Below, in pieces: positions 7,319-14,825 of a DNA stretch of 17,618 nt. The notes below the pieces were generated by a model. It saw nothing but the letters and a program-made list of their open reading frames with translations. It did not search any database and had not been told where the DNA came from. Every line of letters begins with the position of its first letter. The stretch's first letter is position 1. A program made the translations under genes and the position numbers. The stretch comes from Actinomycetes bacterium (GTDB lineage: Bacteria; Actinomycetota; Acidimicrobiia; Acidimicrobiales; CADCSY01), in contig JAODBP010000008.1 of NCBI GenBank assembly GCA_025464025.1, positions 1 to 17,618 of the forward strand, in the 5' to 3' direction.

Positions 7319-7899
7319 GCGCCGTGGCGGTGGTCCCGGGGAAGGGTCGGCAGCGGAGCCAGGCGGCCGACGACGCCATCCTGGCGGCGACGATCGACCT
7401 CCTCCGCGAGCAGGGCTACCGGGGCCTCACCATGTCGGCGGTCATCGAGCGGTCGGGCGTCTCGTCGGCCACCCTCTACCGGCGCTGGCCGACCAAGCAG
7501 TCGCTCGTGGTCGCCGCCCTCCGCACGATCACGGCCGATCCGTGCCCGGCCGACACCGGTTCGTTCGCCGGTGACCTCGAGGCGTTCGTCAAGCGCATCG
7601 CCAAGGCCATCGCCGGGCGCGACTCCCTCTACGGCGCGCTGGCCACCGAGGTGCCGGAGGACGACGAGGTCAAGGCCATGAACCGCGAGGCCTTCATCGA
7701 GCCCCGGCTCGAGCAGGTGCGCGTCATCCTCGACCGTGCCGTCGCACGGGGCGAGCTCACCGAGCGCCCGTCCGACGACCACGCCCTGAGCCTGATCACC
7801 GGACCGCTCTACCACCGGGCCTTCGTGCTCGACCAGAAGCTCACACCGGCCTTCTTCCGGCTCGTGGTCCAGCACCTGTTGGCCGGCTTCGGTCAGTAG
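7315..7899 (+). CDS. TetR-family transcriptional regulator
   Basis: 194 residues. The N-terminal helix-turn-helix (about 17-63) is clear: AILAATIDLLREQGYRGLTM, then VIERSGVSSATLYRRWPTKQ, where the recognition helix VSSATLYRRWPTK is typical of the family. The C-terminal all-helical ligand-binding domain resembles the TetR_C_11 type, with little ligand information. It begins with GTG inside the exporter stop (GTGA overlap), so exporter and regulator are made from one message. The regulator probably binds the palindrome at 5616-5653 and thus controls itself. This gene order, regulator last in the operon rather than divergent, is less common for TetR-exporter pairs. Its own stop TAG (7897-7899) forms the first half of the next promoter's -10 box. 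Confidence 0.92.
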   Translation: MSAVAVVPGKGRQRSQAADDAILAATIDLLREQGYRGLTMSAVIERSGVSSATLYRRWPTKQSLVVAALRTITADPCPADTGSFAGDLEAFVKRIAKAIAGRDSLYGALATEVPEDDEVKAMNREAFIEPRLEQVRVILDRAVARGELTERPSDDHALSLITGPLYHRAFVLDQKLTPAFFRLVVQHLLAGFGQ

Positions 7900-7902
7900 C
7901 CT
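7897..7902 (+). promoter_or_regulatory. Candidate -10 box (leaderless) for the VOC gene
   Basis: TAGCCT begins with the TAG stop codon of the TetR gene and lies 7 nt before the ATG at 7910. No Shine-Dalgarno fits in the 10-nt gap, so a leaderless message starting at or next to the ATG is the simplest reading. No clear -35 is seen. Confidence 0.45.
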
Positions 7903-7909
7903 CGGGCCC

Positions 7910-8518
7910 ATGGGCCCTGGGCTGAACGGAACGGCGGTCAACGAGGTCCACTGGCGAGGTGTGCACCACCTCGCCCTCGTCACCGCCGACATGGACGCCA
8001 CGGTGCGGTTCTGGCACGGGGTCCTCGGTGCTCGGCTGGTGACGACCATCGCCACGCCGGCCTTCCGCCACTACTTCTTCGAGGTGGCGCCGGGCAACGC
8101 CGTGGCGTTCTTCCAGTACCTCGAGGTCGAGATCGACAGCTTCGCCAAGCCGGCTGGCGTGCCGTTCCCGCAGGCGTCGCAGTTCGACCACCTCTCGCTG
8201 GCCCTGGCCGACGAGGAGGCGCTCCACCGCCTCCAGGCCCGCCTCAAGGCCAACGACTGCGAGGTCACCGACGTGGTCGACCACGGGATCATGCGGTCGA
8301 TCTACTTCACCGACCCCAACGGCATCGCCCTCGAGGCCTCGTGGTGGACGCTCGACGCCACCGGCCGGCCCGCCGACTTCGGTGACGACCGGTTCTTCTC
8401 CGACCCGGACCCGGTGCCATCGGTGATCGAGCTGCGCGAGCGGGGCGAGCTCGACCACACCGTGCCGACCCGGCTGGTCGACGGGATCACGCGCGACCTC
8501 TACAAGCCGCCCGCCTGA
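7910..8518 (+). CDS. VOC-family protein (glyoxalase/extradiol dioxygenase-like)
   Basis: 202 residues with two beta-alpha-beta-beta-beta modules. The first opens with VHHLALVTADMDATVRFW (residues 18-35) and the second with FDHLSLALADEE (92-103). Putative metal ligands are His20, His94 and Glu142 (GIALEASWW), in the right places for a metal-dependent VOC enzyme; a fourth ligand is unclear. The last 55 residues extend beyond the fold and contain little but charged and Pro-rich segments. Substrate is unknown: glyoxalase, dioxygenase and isomerase activities all occur in this superfamily. The TGA stop is immediately followed by the GTG of the peptidase gene, which suggests a shared message. Confidence 0.82.
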   Translation: MGPGLNGTAVNEVHWRGVHHLALVTADMDATVRFWHGVLGARLVTTIATPAFRHYFFEVAPGNAVAFFQYLEVEIDSFAKPAGVPFPQASQFDHLSLALADEEALHRLQARLKANDCEVTDVVDHGIMRSIYFTDPNGIALEASWWTLDATGRPADFGDDRFFSDPDPVPSVIELRERGELDHTVPTRLVDGITRDLYKPPA

Positions 8519-10567
8519 GTGACCTACCCGGAGGCCCCCCGCCTCGACCTCGTCGAGGACCTCCACGGCCACCTGGTCGCCGATCCCTACCGGTGGTTGG
8601 AGGATGCCACCAGCGACGAGACCGAGGCCTGGTCGCGCGCCCAGGACGACCTGGTGCGGGTGGCCCTCGACGGCCTGCCCGGGCGCGACCACCTCCGCCG
8701 GCGCCTGCGGGAGCTGCTGCCCGGGATGGTCGGGCCGCCGACCGTCCTCGGCGACCGGGTCTTCCACCTCCGTCGTCTGCCTGACGAGGAGCACGCCGTG
8801 CTCGTGGTGCGGGAGGGCGTCGCCGATGAGCGCGTGGTCCTCGACCCGATGGCGCTCGACCCGTCGGGGAAGACGACGCTCGACGCCATGTCGCTCTCCA
8901 AGGAGGGCGACCGGTTGGCGTACCAGGTGTCGTCGGGCGGTGACGAGCTCAGCCACCTCTGGATCGTCGAGGTCACCTCGGGCGACGTCGTCGACGGGCC
9001 GATCGCCATGGGCCGGGCCGGTTCGGTCGCCTGGGTGCCGGGCGGCAAGGAGCTGTTCTACGTGCGCCGGCTGGTCGACGTGCCGGCCGGGGAGGAGCAG
9101 TTCCACCGGCGGGTGTGGCGCCACCGGGTGGGGGCCGACATCGCGACCGACGAGCTGGTGTTCGGCGAGGGTCGCGACCCGAAGACGTACTACGGCGTCA
9201 GCACGTCGCGCGACGGCGGCTGGCTGAGCGTCACCGCCGCGGTGGGCACCGAGCCCCGCAACGACCTCTACCTCGCCGACCTGTCGACCCCCGCGCTCGA
9301 GCTCGTCACCGTGCAGGAGGGCGTCGACGCCCGCACCTCGGGCGGGGTCCGCGCCGACGACGGCCTGCTCTGGCTGTTCACCGACCTCGACGCGCCGCAC
9401 TACCGCCTCGTGGTGTGCGATCCCCGCACGCCGACGTCCGAGCACTGGCGCGACCTCCTGCGCCACGACCCGCTCGGCGTGCTCACCGACTACACGATCA
9501 CCGACGACGCCGTGATCGCCGTCCGCCAGCGCGACGTGATCAGCGAGGTGACCGTGCACCACCGGGCCAGCGGCAAGGTGCGGGCCGCCGTACCGCTGCC
9601 TGGCCTGGGCTCGGCGTCGGTGACGAGCCGGCCCGAGGGCGGCCAGGAGGTGTGGATCGGCTACTCCGACCACACGACCCCGTACCGCGTCCTCCACCTC
9701 GACGTGCCCACGGGTGAGGTCACCGTGCACGCCGTCCCGCCCGGCACGGTGGCGCTGCCGCCCATCGTGGCCACCCAGGTGTTCGTGCCGTCGACCGGGG
9801 GCGTGAAGGTCCCGATGATGGTGATCGCCCGGGAGGACGCTCCGCGGGACGGGGCCCGGCCGACGATCCTCTACGGCTACGGCGGGTTCGGGAACTCGCT
9901 CACGCCGTCGTACGCGTCGACGACGGCGGCCTGGGTCGAGGCCGGTGGCGTCTACGTGGTGGCCAACCTGCGGGGCGGCAACGAGTACGGCGAGCCGTGG
10001 CACCGCGACGGGATGCGGGCCGCCAAGCAGCACACGTTCGACGACTTCATCGCCTGCGCCGAGCGGCTGATCGCCGACGGGTGGACGTCGCCCGAGCACC
10101 TCGGGATCTCGGGTGGGTCGAACGGCGGGCTCCTCGTCGGCGCCGCCGCGACCCAGCGGCCCGACCTCTTCAACGCCGTCGTGTGCTCGGCCCCGCTGCT
10201 CGACATGGTCCGCTACGAGCGGTTCGGCCTGGGTGAGACGTGGAACGACGAGTACGGCTCGGCGGCGAAGCCGGACGAGCTCGAGTGGCTCCTCTCGTAC
10301 TCGCCGTACCACCACGTGGTCGAGGGCACCGACTACCCGGCCGTGCTGTTCACCGTGTTCGACGGCGACAGCCGGGTCGACCCGCTTCACGCCCGCAAGC
10401 TGTGCGCCGCCCTCCAGTGGGCCACGTCGGGGGAGCGGCCAATCCTGCTCCGGCGGGAGCGCGACGTCGGCCACGGCGCCCGCTCCGTGACCCGGTCGAT
10501 CGACCTCACCGTCGACTCGCTCACGTTCGAGGCCAGCCGGCTTGGTCTTGCCTGGCCTGCCTCCTAG
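8519..10567 (+). CDS. Prolyl oligopeptidase, family S9A
   Basis: A cytosolic serine peptidase cutting after proline in short peptides. 682 residues, close to the family's usual 680-710, with no signal peptide. The N-terminal part opens with the typical 'DPYRWLED' (about 22-29); a seven-bladed propeller spans roughly 60-390 and gates access to the active site. The alpha/beta-hydrolase domain carries GISGGSNGGLL with nucleophile Ser534, Asp617 in GDSRVDP, and His652 in DVGHGARS. Arg619 matches the substrate-binding Arg of the pig enzyme. The GTG start directly abuts the preceding stop. The last nine codons (RLGLAWPAS) and TAG lie in a 33-bp repeat found again at 11719-11751. Its TAG and that of the opposite acyltransferase share CTAG (10564-10567). 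Confidence 0.93.
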   Translation: MTYPEAPRLDLVEDLHGHLVADPYRWLEDATSDETEAWSRAQDDLVRVALDGLPGRDHLRRRLRELLPGMVGPPTVLGDRVFHLRRLPDEEHAVLVVREGVADERVVLDPMALDPSGKTTLDAMSLSKEGDRLAYQVSSGGDELSHLWIVEVTSGDVVDGPIAMGRAGSVAWVPGGKELFYVRRLVDVPAGEEQFHRRVWRHRVGADIATDELVFGEGRDPKTYYGVSTSRDGGWLSVTAAVGTEPRNDLYLADLSTPALELVTVQEGVDARTSGGVRADDGLLWLFTDLDAPHYRLVVCDPRTPTSEHWRDLLRHDPLGVLTDYTITDDAVIAVRQRDVISEVTVHHRASGKVRAAVPLPGLGSASVTSRPEGGQEVWIGYSDHTTPYRVLHLDVPTGEVTVHAVPPGTVALPPIVATQVFVPSTGGVKVPMMVIAREDAPRDGARPTILYGYGGFGNSLTPSYASTTAAWVEAGGVYVVANLRGGNEYGEPWHRDGMRAAKQHTFDDFIACAERLIADGWTSPEHLGISGGSNGGLLVGAAATQRPDLFNAVVCSAPLLDMVRYERFGLGETWNDEYGSAAKPDELEWLLSYSPYHHVVEGTDYPAVLFTVFDGDSRVDPLHARKLCAALQWATSGERPILLRRERDVGHGARSVTRSIDLTVDSLTFEASRLGLAWPAS

Positions 10568-10569
10568 CC
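10537..10569 (+). repeat. 33-bp direct repeat, left copy
   Basis: Identical over 33 bases to 11719-11751. It codes for the last nine residues and the stop codon of the prolyl oligopeptidase and contains the acyltransferase stop codon on the other strand. The two copies bracket the acyltransferase gene, 1182 bp apart. Confidence 0.95.
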
Positions 10570-11694
10570 GCCGGTCGACGGCGGAGCGGGGGTCAGGTCG
10601 AGCGCCTCGACGTGCTCGAGCTCGGTCGGGGCGGAGTCGACCGCCGTCCGTCGGTCGTTGGCCAGGCGGAGGGTCGGCGACTCGACGAACCGGTAGGAGA
10701 GGCCGGCTGCGGCGATGGCGAGTGCGGCCCACCCCACGTCCTCGGCGACGTTCCCGTGGGTGTAGGCGAGGATCGGGAAGTGGAAGAGGTAGATCCCGTA
10801 GGACCGCCGCCCGATCCACACCAGAGGTCGGAGGGAGAGCGCCTCGGTCAGCCGTGAGGTGCCGGTAGTGCAGTGCGCGACGAGCGCCGTCGAGGCGAGG
10901 GCGACCAGCGGCAACCAGACCGTGAACGTCGCCCGTTGGTCGGAAGGGGCGACGAACACGGCGACGGCGATGACGACGGCGCCACCGAGCCCCGCCCATG
11001 CGGTCGCGGGCCGCCGAAGGCGCGCCGCCACCTCCGGGACGTGGAGGGCCACCGCCAGCCCGCACCCGAGCAGCAGCGCTCCGGCGCGGGCGGGGGAGCC
11101 ATAGCCGGCCTGCAGCCGCGCCCCCTCACCACCGAAGGCGAGCAGCGCCCGCAGGACCATGCTGGCGACGGCGCCCACGAGGGTCATCACCAGCACCGAG
11201 CGCAGGGTGCGACGCCAGCGCAGGAGGACGACCAGCACCGGCGGCCAGACGAGGTAGAACTGCTCCTCGACGGCGAGCGACCACGTGTGCCCGAGGAAGT
11301 ACATGCTCCCGGAGTCGTGCGCCTCGACCCAGTTGGCCGCGAAGAGGAAGACGGCAGCGAACCCGGTGACCGCCTCCCCAAGCGGCGGCCGGACCCGGCT
11401 CTCGATGGTGTAGAGGGCGGCCACGCCCAGCACGGCGAGGACCAGGGCGGGAAGCAGCCGAGCGGCGCGGCGGAGGTAGAAGTGGCCCAGCCGGACGTGT
11501 CCCATCCGGACGGACTCGGTCAGCAGCAGGTTCGTGATCAGGTAGCCGCTGAGGACGAAGAACACCTCGACACCGAGGTACCCGCCCCGGAGGCCGTGGT
11601 CGGTGTGGAAGGCGACGACGGCCAGCACGGCGAAGGCTCGCAGGCCGTCGAGTGCCGGCAGGTAGCGAGCCGCCGGCGGTGCCAGCGTGGGCAT
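10564..11694 (-). CDS. Membrane acyltransferase 3 family (OafA/YrhL-like)
   Basis: 376 residues with about ten hydrophobic helices. These enzymes move acetyl or other acyl groups from a CoA donor to sugars of surface polysaccharide, lipid or exported compounds. Family signatures: RYLPALDGLRAFAVLAVVAFH with the catalytic-type His30 (residues 10-30), GVEVFFVLSGYLI (41-53), RRAARLLPA (75-83), HTWSLAVEEQFYLVWP (136-151), and SYGIYLFHFPI in the last third. There is no extra C-terminal SGNH domain. The ATG follows a TAGTGT box by 6 nt on its own strand. It lies alone, opposite to its neighbours and between perfect 33-bp direct repeats, so it looks inserted. Acceptor is unknown; no polysaccharide genes are adjacent. 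Confidence 0.9.
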   Translation of the reverse strand: MPTLAPPAARYLPALDGLRAFAVLAVVAFHTDHGLRGGYLGVEVFFVLSGYLITNLLLTESVRMGHVRLGHFYLRRAARLLPALVLAVLGVAALYTIESRVRPPLGEAVTGFAAVFLFAANWVEAHDSGSMYFLGHTWSLAVEEQFYLVWPPVLVVLLRWRRTLRSVLVMTLVGAVASMVLRALLAFGGEGARLQAGYGSPARAGALLLGCGLAVALHVPEVAARLRRPATAWAGLGGAVVIAVAVFVAPSDQRATFTVWLPLVALASTALVAHCTTGTSRLTEALSLRPLVWIGRRSYGIYLFHFPILAYTHGNVAEDVGWAALAIAAAGLSYRFVESPTLRLANDRRTAVDSAPTELEHVEALDLTPAPPSTGG

Positions 11695-11700
11695 CCGCTG

Positions 11701-11706
11701 ACACTA
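11701..11706 (-). promoter_or_regulatory. Candidate -10 box (leaderless) for the acyltransferase
   Basis: Read on the minus strand, TAGTGT lies 6 nt before the ATG (11692-11694) with no Shine-Dalgarno in between. It is inside the segment bracketed by the repeats, so the inserted gene would carry its own promoter. Confidence 0.4.
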
Positions 11707-11718
11707 GCGACCGGCGAC

Positions 11719-11751
11719 CCGGCTTGGTCTTGCCTGGCCTGCCTCCTAGCC
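11719..11751 (+). repeat. 33-bp direct repeat, right copy, containing a promoter
   Basis: Identical to 10537-10569. With the next base it forms TTGGTC (11724-11729), a 17-bp spacer, and TAGCCT (11747-11752), a plausible -35/-10 pair for the monooxygenase gene at 11761. In the left copy the base after the repeat is G, so the -10 would read TAGCCG. Confidence 0.9.
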
Positions 11752-11752
11752 T
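11724..11752 (+). promoter_or_regulatory. Promoter of the MhuD-like gene
   Basis: TTGGTC and TAGCCT are separated by 17 bp, the ideal spacing. The -10 ends 8 nt before the ATG at 11761, giving a leaderless or nearly leaderless message. This is the only promoter in the window with a recognisable -35. Confidence 0.5.
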
Positions 11753-11760
11753 CCGAGTCG

Positions 11761-12084
11761 ATGACCAAGATCGTGATCAACGCCATCACCGTGCCGAAGG
11801 ATGCCGGCGACGAGCTGGCCCGCCGCTTCGCCGCCCGCGCCGGCGCCGTCGACGGCCAGGAGGGCTTCGAGGGCTTCGAGCTGCTGCGTCCCACCGACGA
11901 CCGGACGACCTGGCTGGTCGTCACCCGCTGGAAGGACGAGGCGTCGTTCCAGAAGTGGTTCACCTCGCAGGACTTCCAGAAGGGCCACGCCCGGCCCGAG
12001 GGCGCGGCGCAGCCGGTCGCCATGACCAGCGAGGTCTGGAACTACGAGGTCGAGGACCTGCCGCCTCCCGGCAGCCACGGTTGA
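11761..12084 (+). CDS. Antibiotic biosynthesis monooxygenase (ABM) family, MhuD/IsdG-like haem-degrading enzyme
   Basis: 107 residues, one ferredoxin-like ABM domain; such proteins work as dimers. It resembles the mycobacterial haem oxygenase MhuD throughout: KIVINAITVP at the start, 'ELARRFAARAGAVDGQEGF', FELLRP, and LVVTRW. The residues that bind and distort haem in MhuD have counterparts at nearly identical positions: Asn7, Trp66 and His76 (His75 in MhuD). This supports release of iron from haem in the cytosol. The C-terminal tail (EDLPPPGSHG) is polar. A leaderless promoter precedes it, and its TGA overlaps the TTG start of the next gene by 4 bp. A general ABM quinol monooxygenase is possible but the Asn/Trp/His set favours haem. 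Confidence 0.85.
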   Translation: MTKIVINAITVPKDAGDELARRFAARAGAVDGQEGFEGFELLRPTDDRTTWLVVTRWKDEASFQKWFTSQDFQKGHARPEGAAQPVAMTSEVWNYEVEDLPPPGSHG

Positions 12085-12443
12085 CCCTGCGCGACCTCCA
12101 CGTCGGCTGGGCGTGGATGGTGATCATCTCCAACGCCCTGGCCGGCCTGTGGTGCCTCGGCGCGCACCGGTGGCCGTCGCTGCGCACCCGGGCGCTGTGG
12201 TGGTTCACCGTCGCTGCTGAGCTCACCGTCTTCGTGCAGGTGGGCCTCGGCGTGGCCACGATGCAGGCCGAGGACCTGAAGCCGAAGCAGTTCCACATGT
12301 TCTACGGCTTCGTGGCGATCATCGCGATCGCCATCCTGTACTCGTACCGAGCGCAGCTCCGGCACCGCCTCTACCTGCTCTACGGCTTCGGCGGCCTCTT
12401 CATCATGGGCCTCGGCATCCGCGCCATGTTGGTGGGCGCGTAG
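12081..12443 (+). CDS. Conserved four-helix membrane protein, unknown function
   Basis: 120 residues from a TTG start whose last bases overlap the monooxygenase stop (TTGA, 4 bp). No ATG lies nearer than 12117, which would cut into the first helix. Four hydrophobic segments are seen (about residues 10-27, 43-62, 72-90 and 97-116), with the striking sequence FHMFYGFVA at the third helix and LYLLYGFGGLFIMGLGIRA at the fourth. A similar conserved actinobacterial membrane protein seems familiar to me, but no function is known. Coupling to a haem-degrading enzyme suggests a role near haem, quinones or the respiratory membrane, but that is a guess. The start codon is inferred from overlap and helix length. 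Confidence 0.72.
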   Translation: MTLRDLHVGWAWMVIISNALAGLWCLGAHRWPSLRTRALWWFTVAAELTVFVQVGLGVATMQAEDLKPKQFHMFYGFVAIIAIAILYSYRAQLRHRLYLLYGFGGLFIMGLGIRAMLVGA

Positions 12444-12483
12444 CCCTACCGCCGAGGCGAGCCTGCGGATATCGCCCCAGGAC

Positions 12484-12629
12484 CAAAGACGCTCCGAGGG
12501 GACAACGGGGCGCGCCGGACCTGGTGCTTCCCGAACTGGCGACGGATTGACAACGTTTCTGTTGTCAATCCGTCGCCAGTTCGAGCGCAGGGACTCGGGC
12601 GCGCCCAACTCGTCTCAGAGCGTCCTTTG
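12484..12629. repeat. 146-bp fold-back palindrome
   Basis: The 227-bp gap between the convergent genes ending at 12443 and 12672 is mostly one inverted repeat. The inner stem is perfect: 23 bp (12532-12554 with 12561-12583) around the 6-nt loop GTTTCT. The outer arms (12484-12531 and 12584-12629) pair imperfectly but clearly, with matching blocks CAAAG-ACGCTC (12484-12493) against GAGCGTCCTTTG (12618-12629) and GGGCGCGCC against GGCGCGCCC. It ends in CAAAG/CTTTG. No target-site duplication is evident. It could be a MITE-like element, a bidirectional terminator, or a structured RNA. The rest of the gap (12444-12483 and 12630-12671) shows nothing notable. Confidence 0.85.
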
Positions 12630-12671
12630 CCCTTCGACCCTGACGCGAACGCCCGATCTCGGCAGCCCGAG

Positions 12672-12908
12672 CTACAGGTGCACGACGGTGCAGGTGAGGG
12701 TCCTCGTGATGCCCTCGATCATCTGCACCCGGCTCACGATCATGCGACCGAGGTCGTCCATGGTCTCGGCCTCGGCCCGTGCGATCACGTCGTAGGGGCC
12801 CACCACGTCCTCCGACGTGACCACGCCGTCGATGTCGGCGACCTTGATCGCGACGTCGGCCGCCTTGCCCACCTCGGTCTGGATGAGGATGTACGCGCTG
12901 ACGGCCAT
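12672..12908 (-). CDS. Stand-alone Lrp/AsnC ligand-binding (RAM) domain protein
   Basis: 78 residues, from ATG 12906-12908. It consists of one AsnC/RAM domain: AYILIQTEVGKAADVAIKVA, then VVTSEDVVGPYDVIARAEAE and GITRTLTCTVVHL. It lacks the N-terminal helix-turn-helix of full Lrp/AsnC regulators. Such solo RAM proteins form dimers and higher rings and may sense amino acids or interact with full-length regulators, but are mostly uncharacterised. A longer open frame extends upstream, but it is antisense to the MoxR gene and lacks the domain. TACGAT lies 6 nt before the ATG on this strand, suggesting a leaderless message. It is divergent from the MoxR operon by 58 bp. Confidence 0.87.
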   Translation of the reverse strand: MAVSAYILIQTEVGKAADVAIKVADIDGVVTSEDVVGPYDVIARAEAETMDDLGRMIVSRVQMIEGITRTLTCTVVHL

Positions 12909-12914
12909 CGGGGA

Positions 12915-12920
12915 ATCGTA
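12915..12920 (-). promoter_or_regulatory. Candidate -10 box (leaderless) for the RAM-domain gene
   Basis: Read on the minus strand, TACGAT is followed by 6 nt and then ATG, the same hexamer as before the racemase gene. A perfect dyad GTTCC-G-GGAAC (12926-12936) lies just upstream, in the gap shared with the MoxR operon. Confidence 0.45.
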
Positions 12921-12966
12921 GGGCCGTTCCGGGAACCGCTTCCTCCCGGGCGACGTTGGCCGGAGG

Positions 12967-13943
<977 letters not shown>

Positions 13944-13947
<4 letters not shown>

Positions 13948-14825
13948 AGGCGGAGGAGGTGCTGCGGCGCCTCGAGCTCACCGTCAAACGCCGGCTCGAC
14001 GGGATCCTCCACGGCGAGCACCAGGGTCTGCTGCCCGGTCCCGGCTCGGAGCCGGGCGAGGCCCGGGTCTACGTGCCGGGCGACGACGTGCGCCGCATCG
14101 ACTGGGCCGTCACCGCCCGCACGGGCGAGACCCACATCCGCATGCCGATCGCCGAGCGCGAGCTGGAGACGTGGATCGTCGCCGACCTCTCGGCCAGCCT
14201 CGACTTCGGCACGGCCGACTGCGAGAAGCGCGACCTCGCGGTGTCGGCCATCGGTGCGGTCGGCTTCCTCACCGCCCGCGTCGGCAACCGGATCGGTGGA
14301 CTCGTCGTCCACGCCGGTGGCTCGACCCGGCTGCCCGCCCGTGCCGGCGACCAGCACCTGCGGGCGCTGCTGCTGAAGGTCATCACCGCGCCCCGGGGCG
14401 ACGGCCACGGCCGCACCGACCTGGCCGCGGCGCTGAAGGAGGTCGACCGCCTCGCCCGCCGTCGGGGCCTGGTCGTCGTGGTGAGCGACTTCCTCAGCGA
14501 CCCGGGCTGGGAGAAGGCGCTGCGGGCGCTGTCCGCCCGCCACCAGGTGCTGGCCGTCGAGGTCGTCGACCGCCGCGAGCTCGAGCTGCCCGACGTGGGC
14601 CTGCTCTCCCTGGTCGACCCCGAGACCGGCGCCATGATCGAGGTGCAGACGTCCGACGGCGACCTCCGCCGTCGCTTCGCCGAGGCCGCCACCGCCCAGC
14701 GGGCCGACATCGCCAAGGCCCTGCGGGTGGCCGGCGCGGATCACCTCCAGCTCCGCACCGACCGCGACTGGCTGCGCGACCTCGTCACGTTCGTCGACCA
14801 GCGCCGTCGCCGGAGGGCGGCATGA
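13944..14825 (+). CDS. DUF58 domain protein
   Basis: 293 residues, no membrane segments. The family signature Y-VPGDDVRRIDWAVTART (residues 43-60) is complete; DUF58 proteins contain a degenerate von Willebrand A-like fold and go with MoxR and VWA proteins. Later segments (WIVADLSASLDFG, RTDLAAALKEV, and VVVVSDFLSDPGWEKAL) follow a VWA-like topology; DLSAS keeps a DxSxS arrangement. The C-terminus is very basic (QRRRRRAA). It overlaps both neighbours by 4 bp, so all three proteins are probably made together. It is presumed to link MoxR to the membrane VWA protein, but no molecular role is established. Confidence 0.9.

Noticed and set aside
7841..11065. Minus-strand open frame of over 1000 codons opposite the VOC and peptidase genes
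   Set aside because: Low-complexity R/H/D/V-rich translation typical of antisense frames in GC-rich coding DNA. The plus strand holds genes with complete active sites throughout.
10537..11751. The repeat-bracketed segment as a classic insertion sequence
   Set aside because: It encodes no transposase, has no terminal inverted repeats, and the 33-bp duplication exceeds the usual 2-14 bp.
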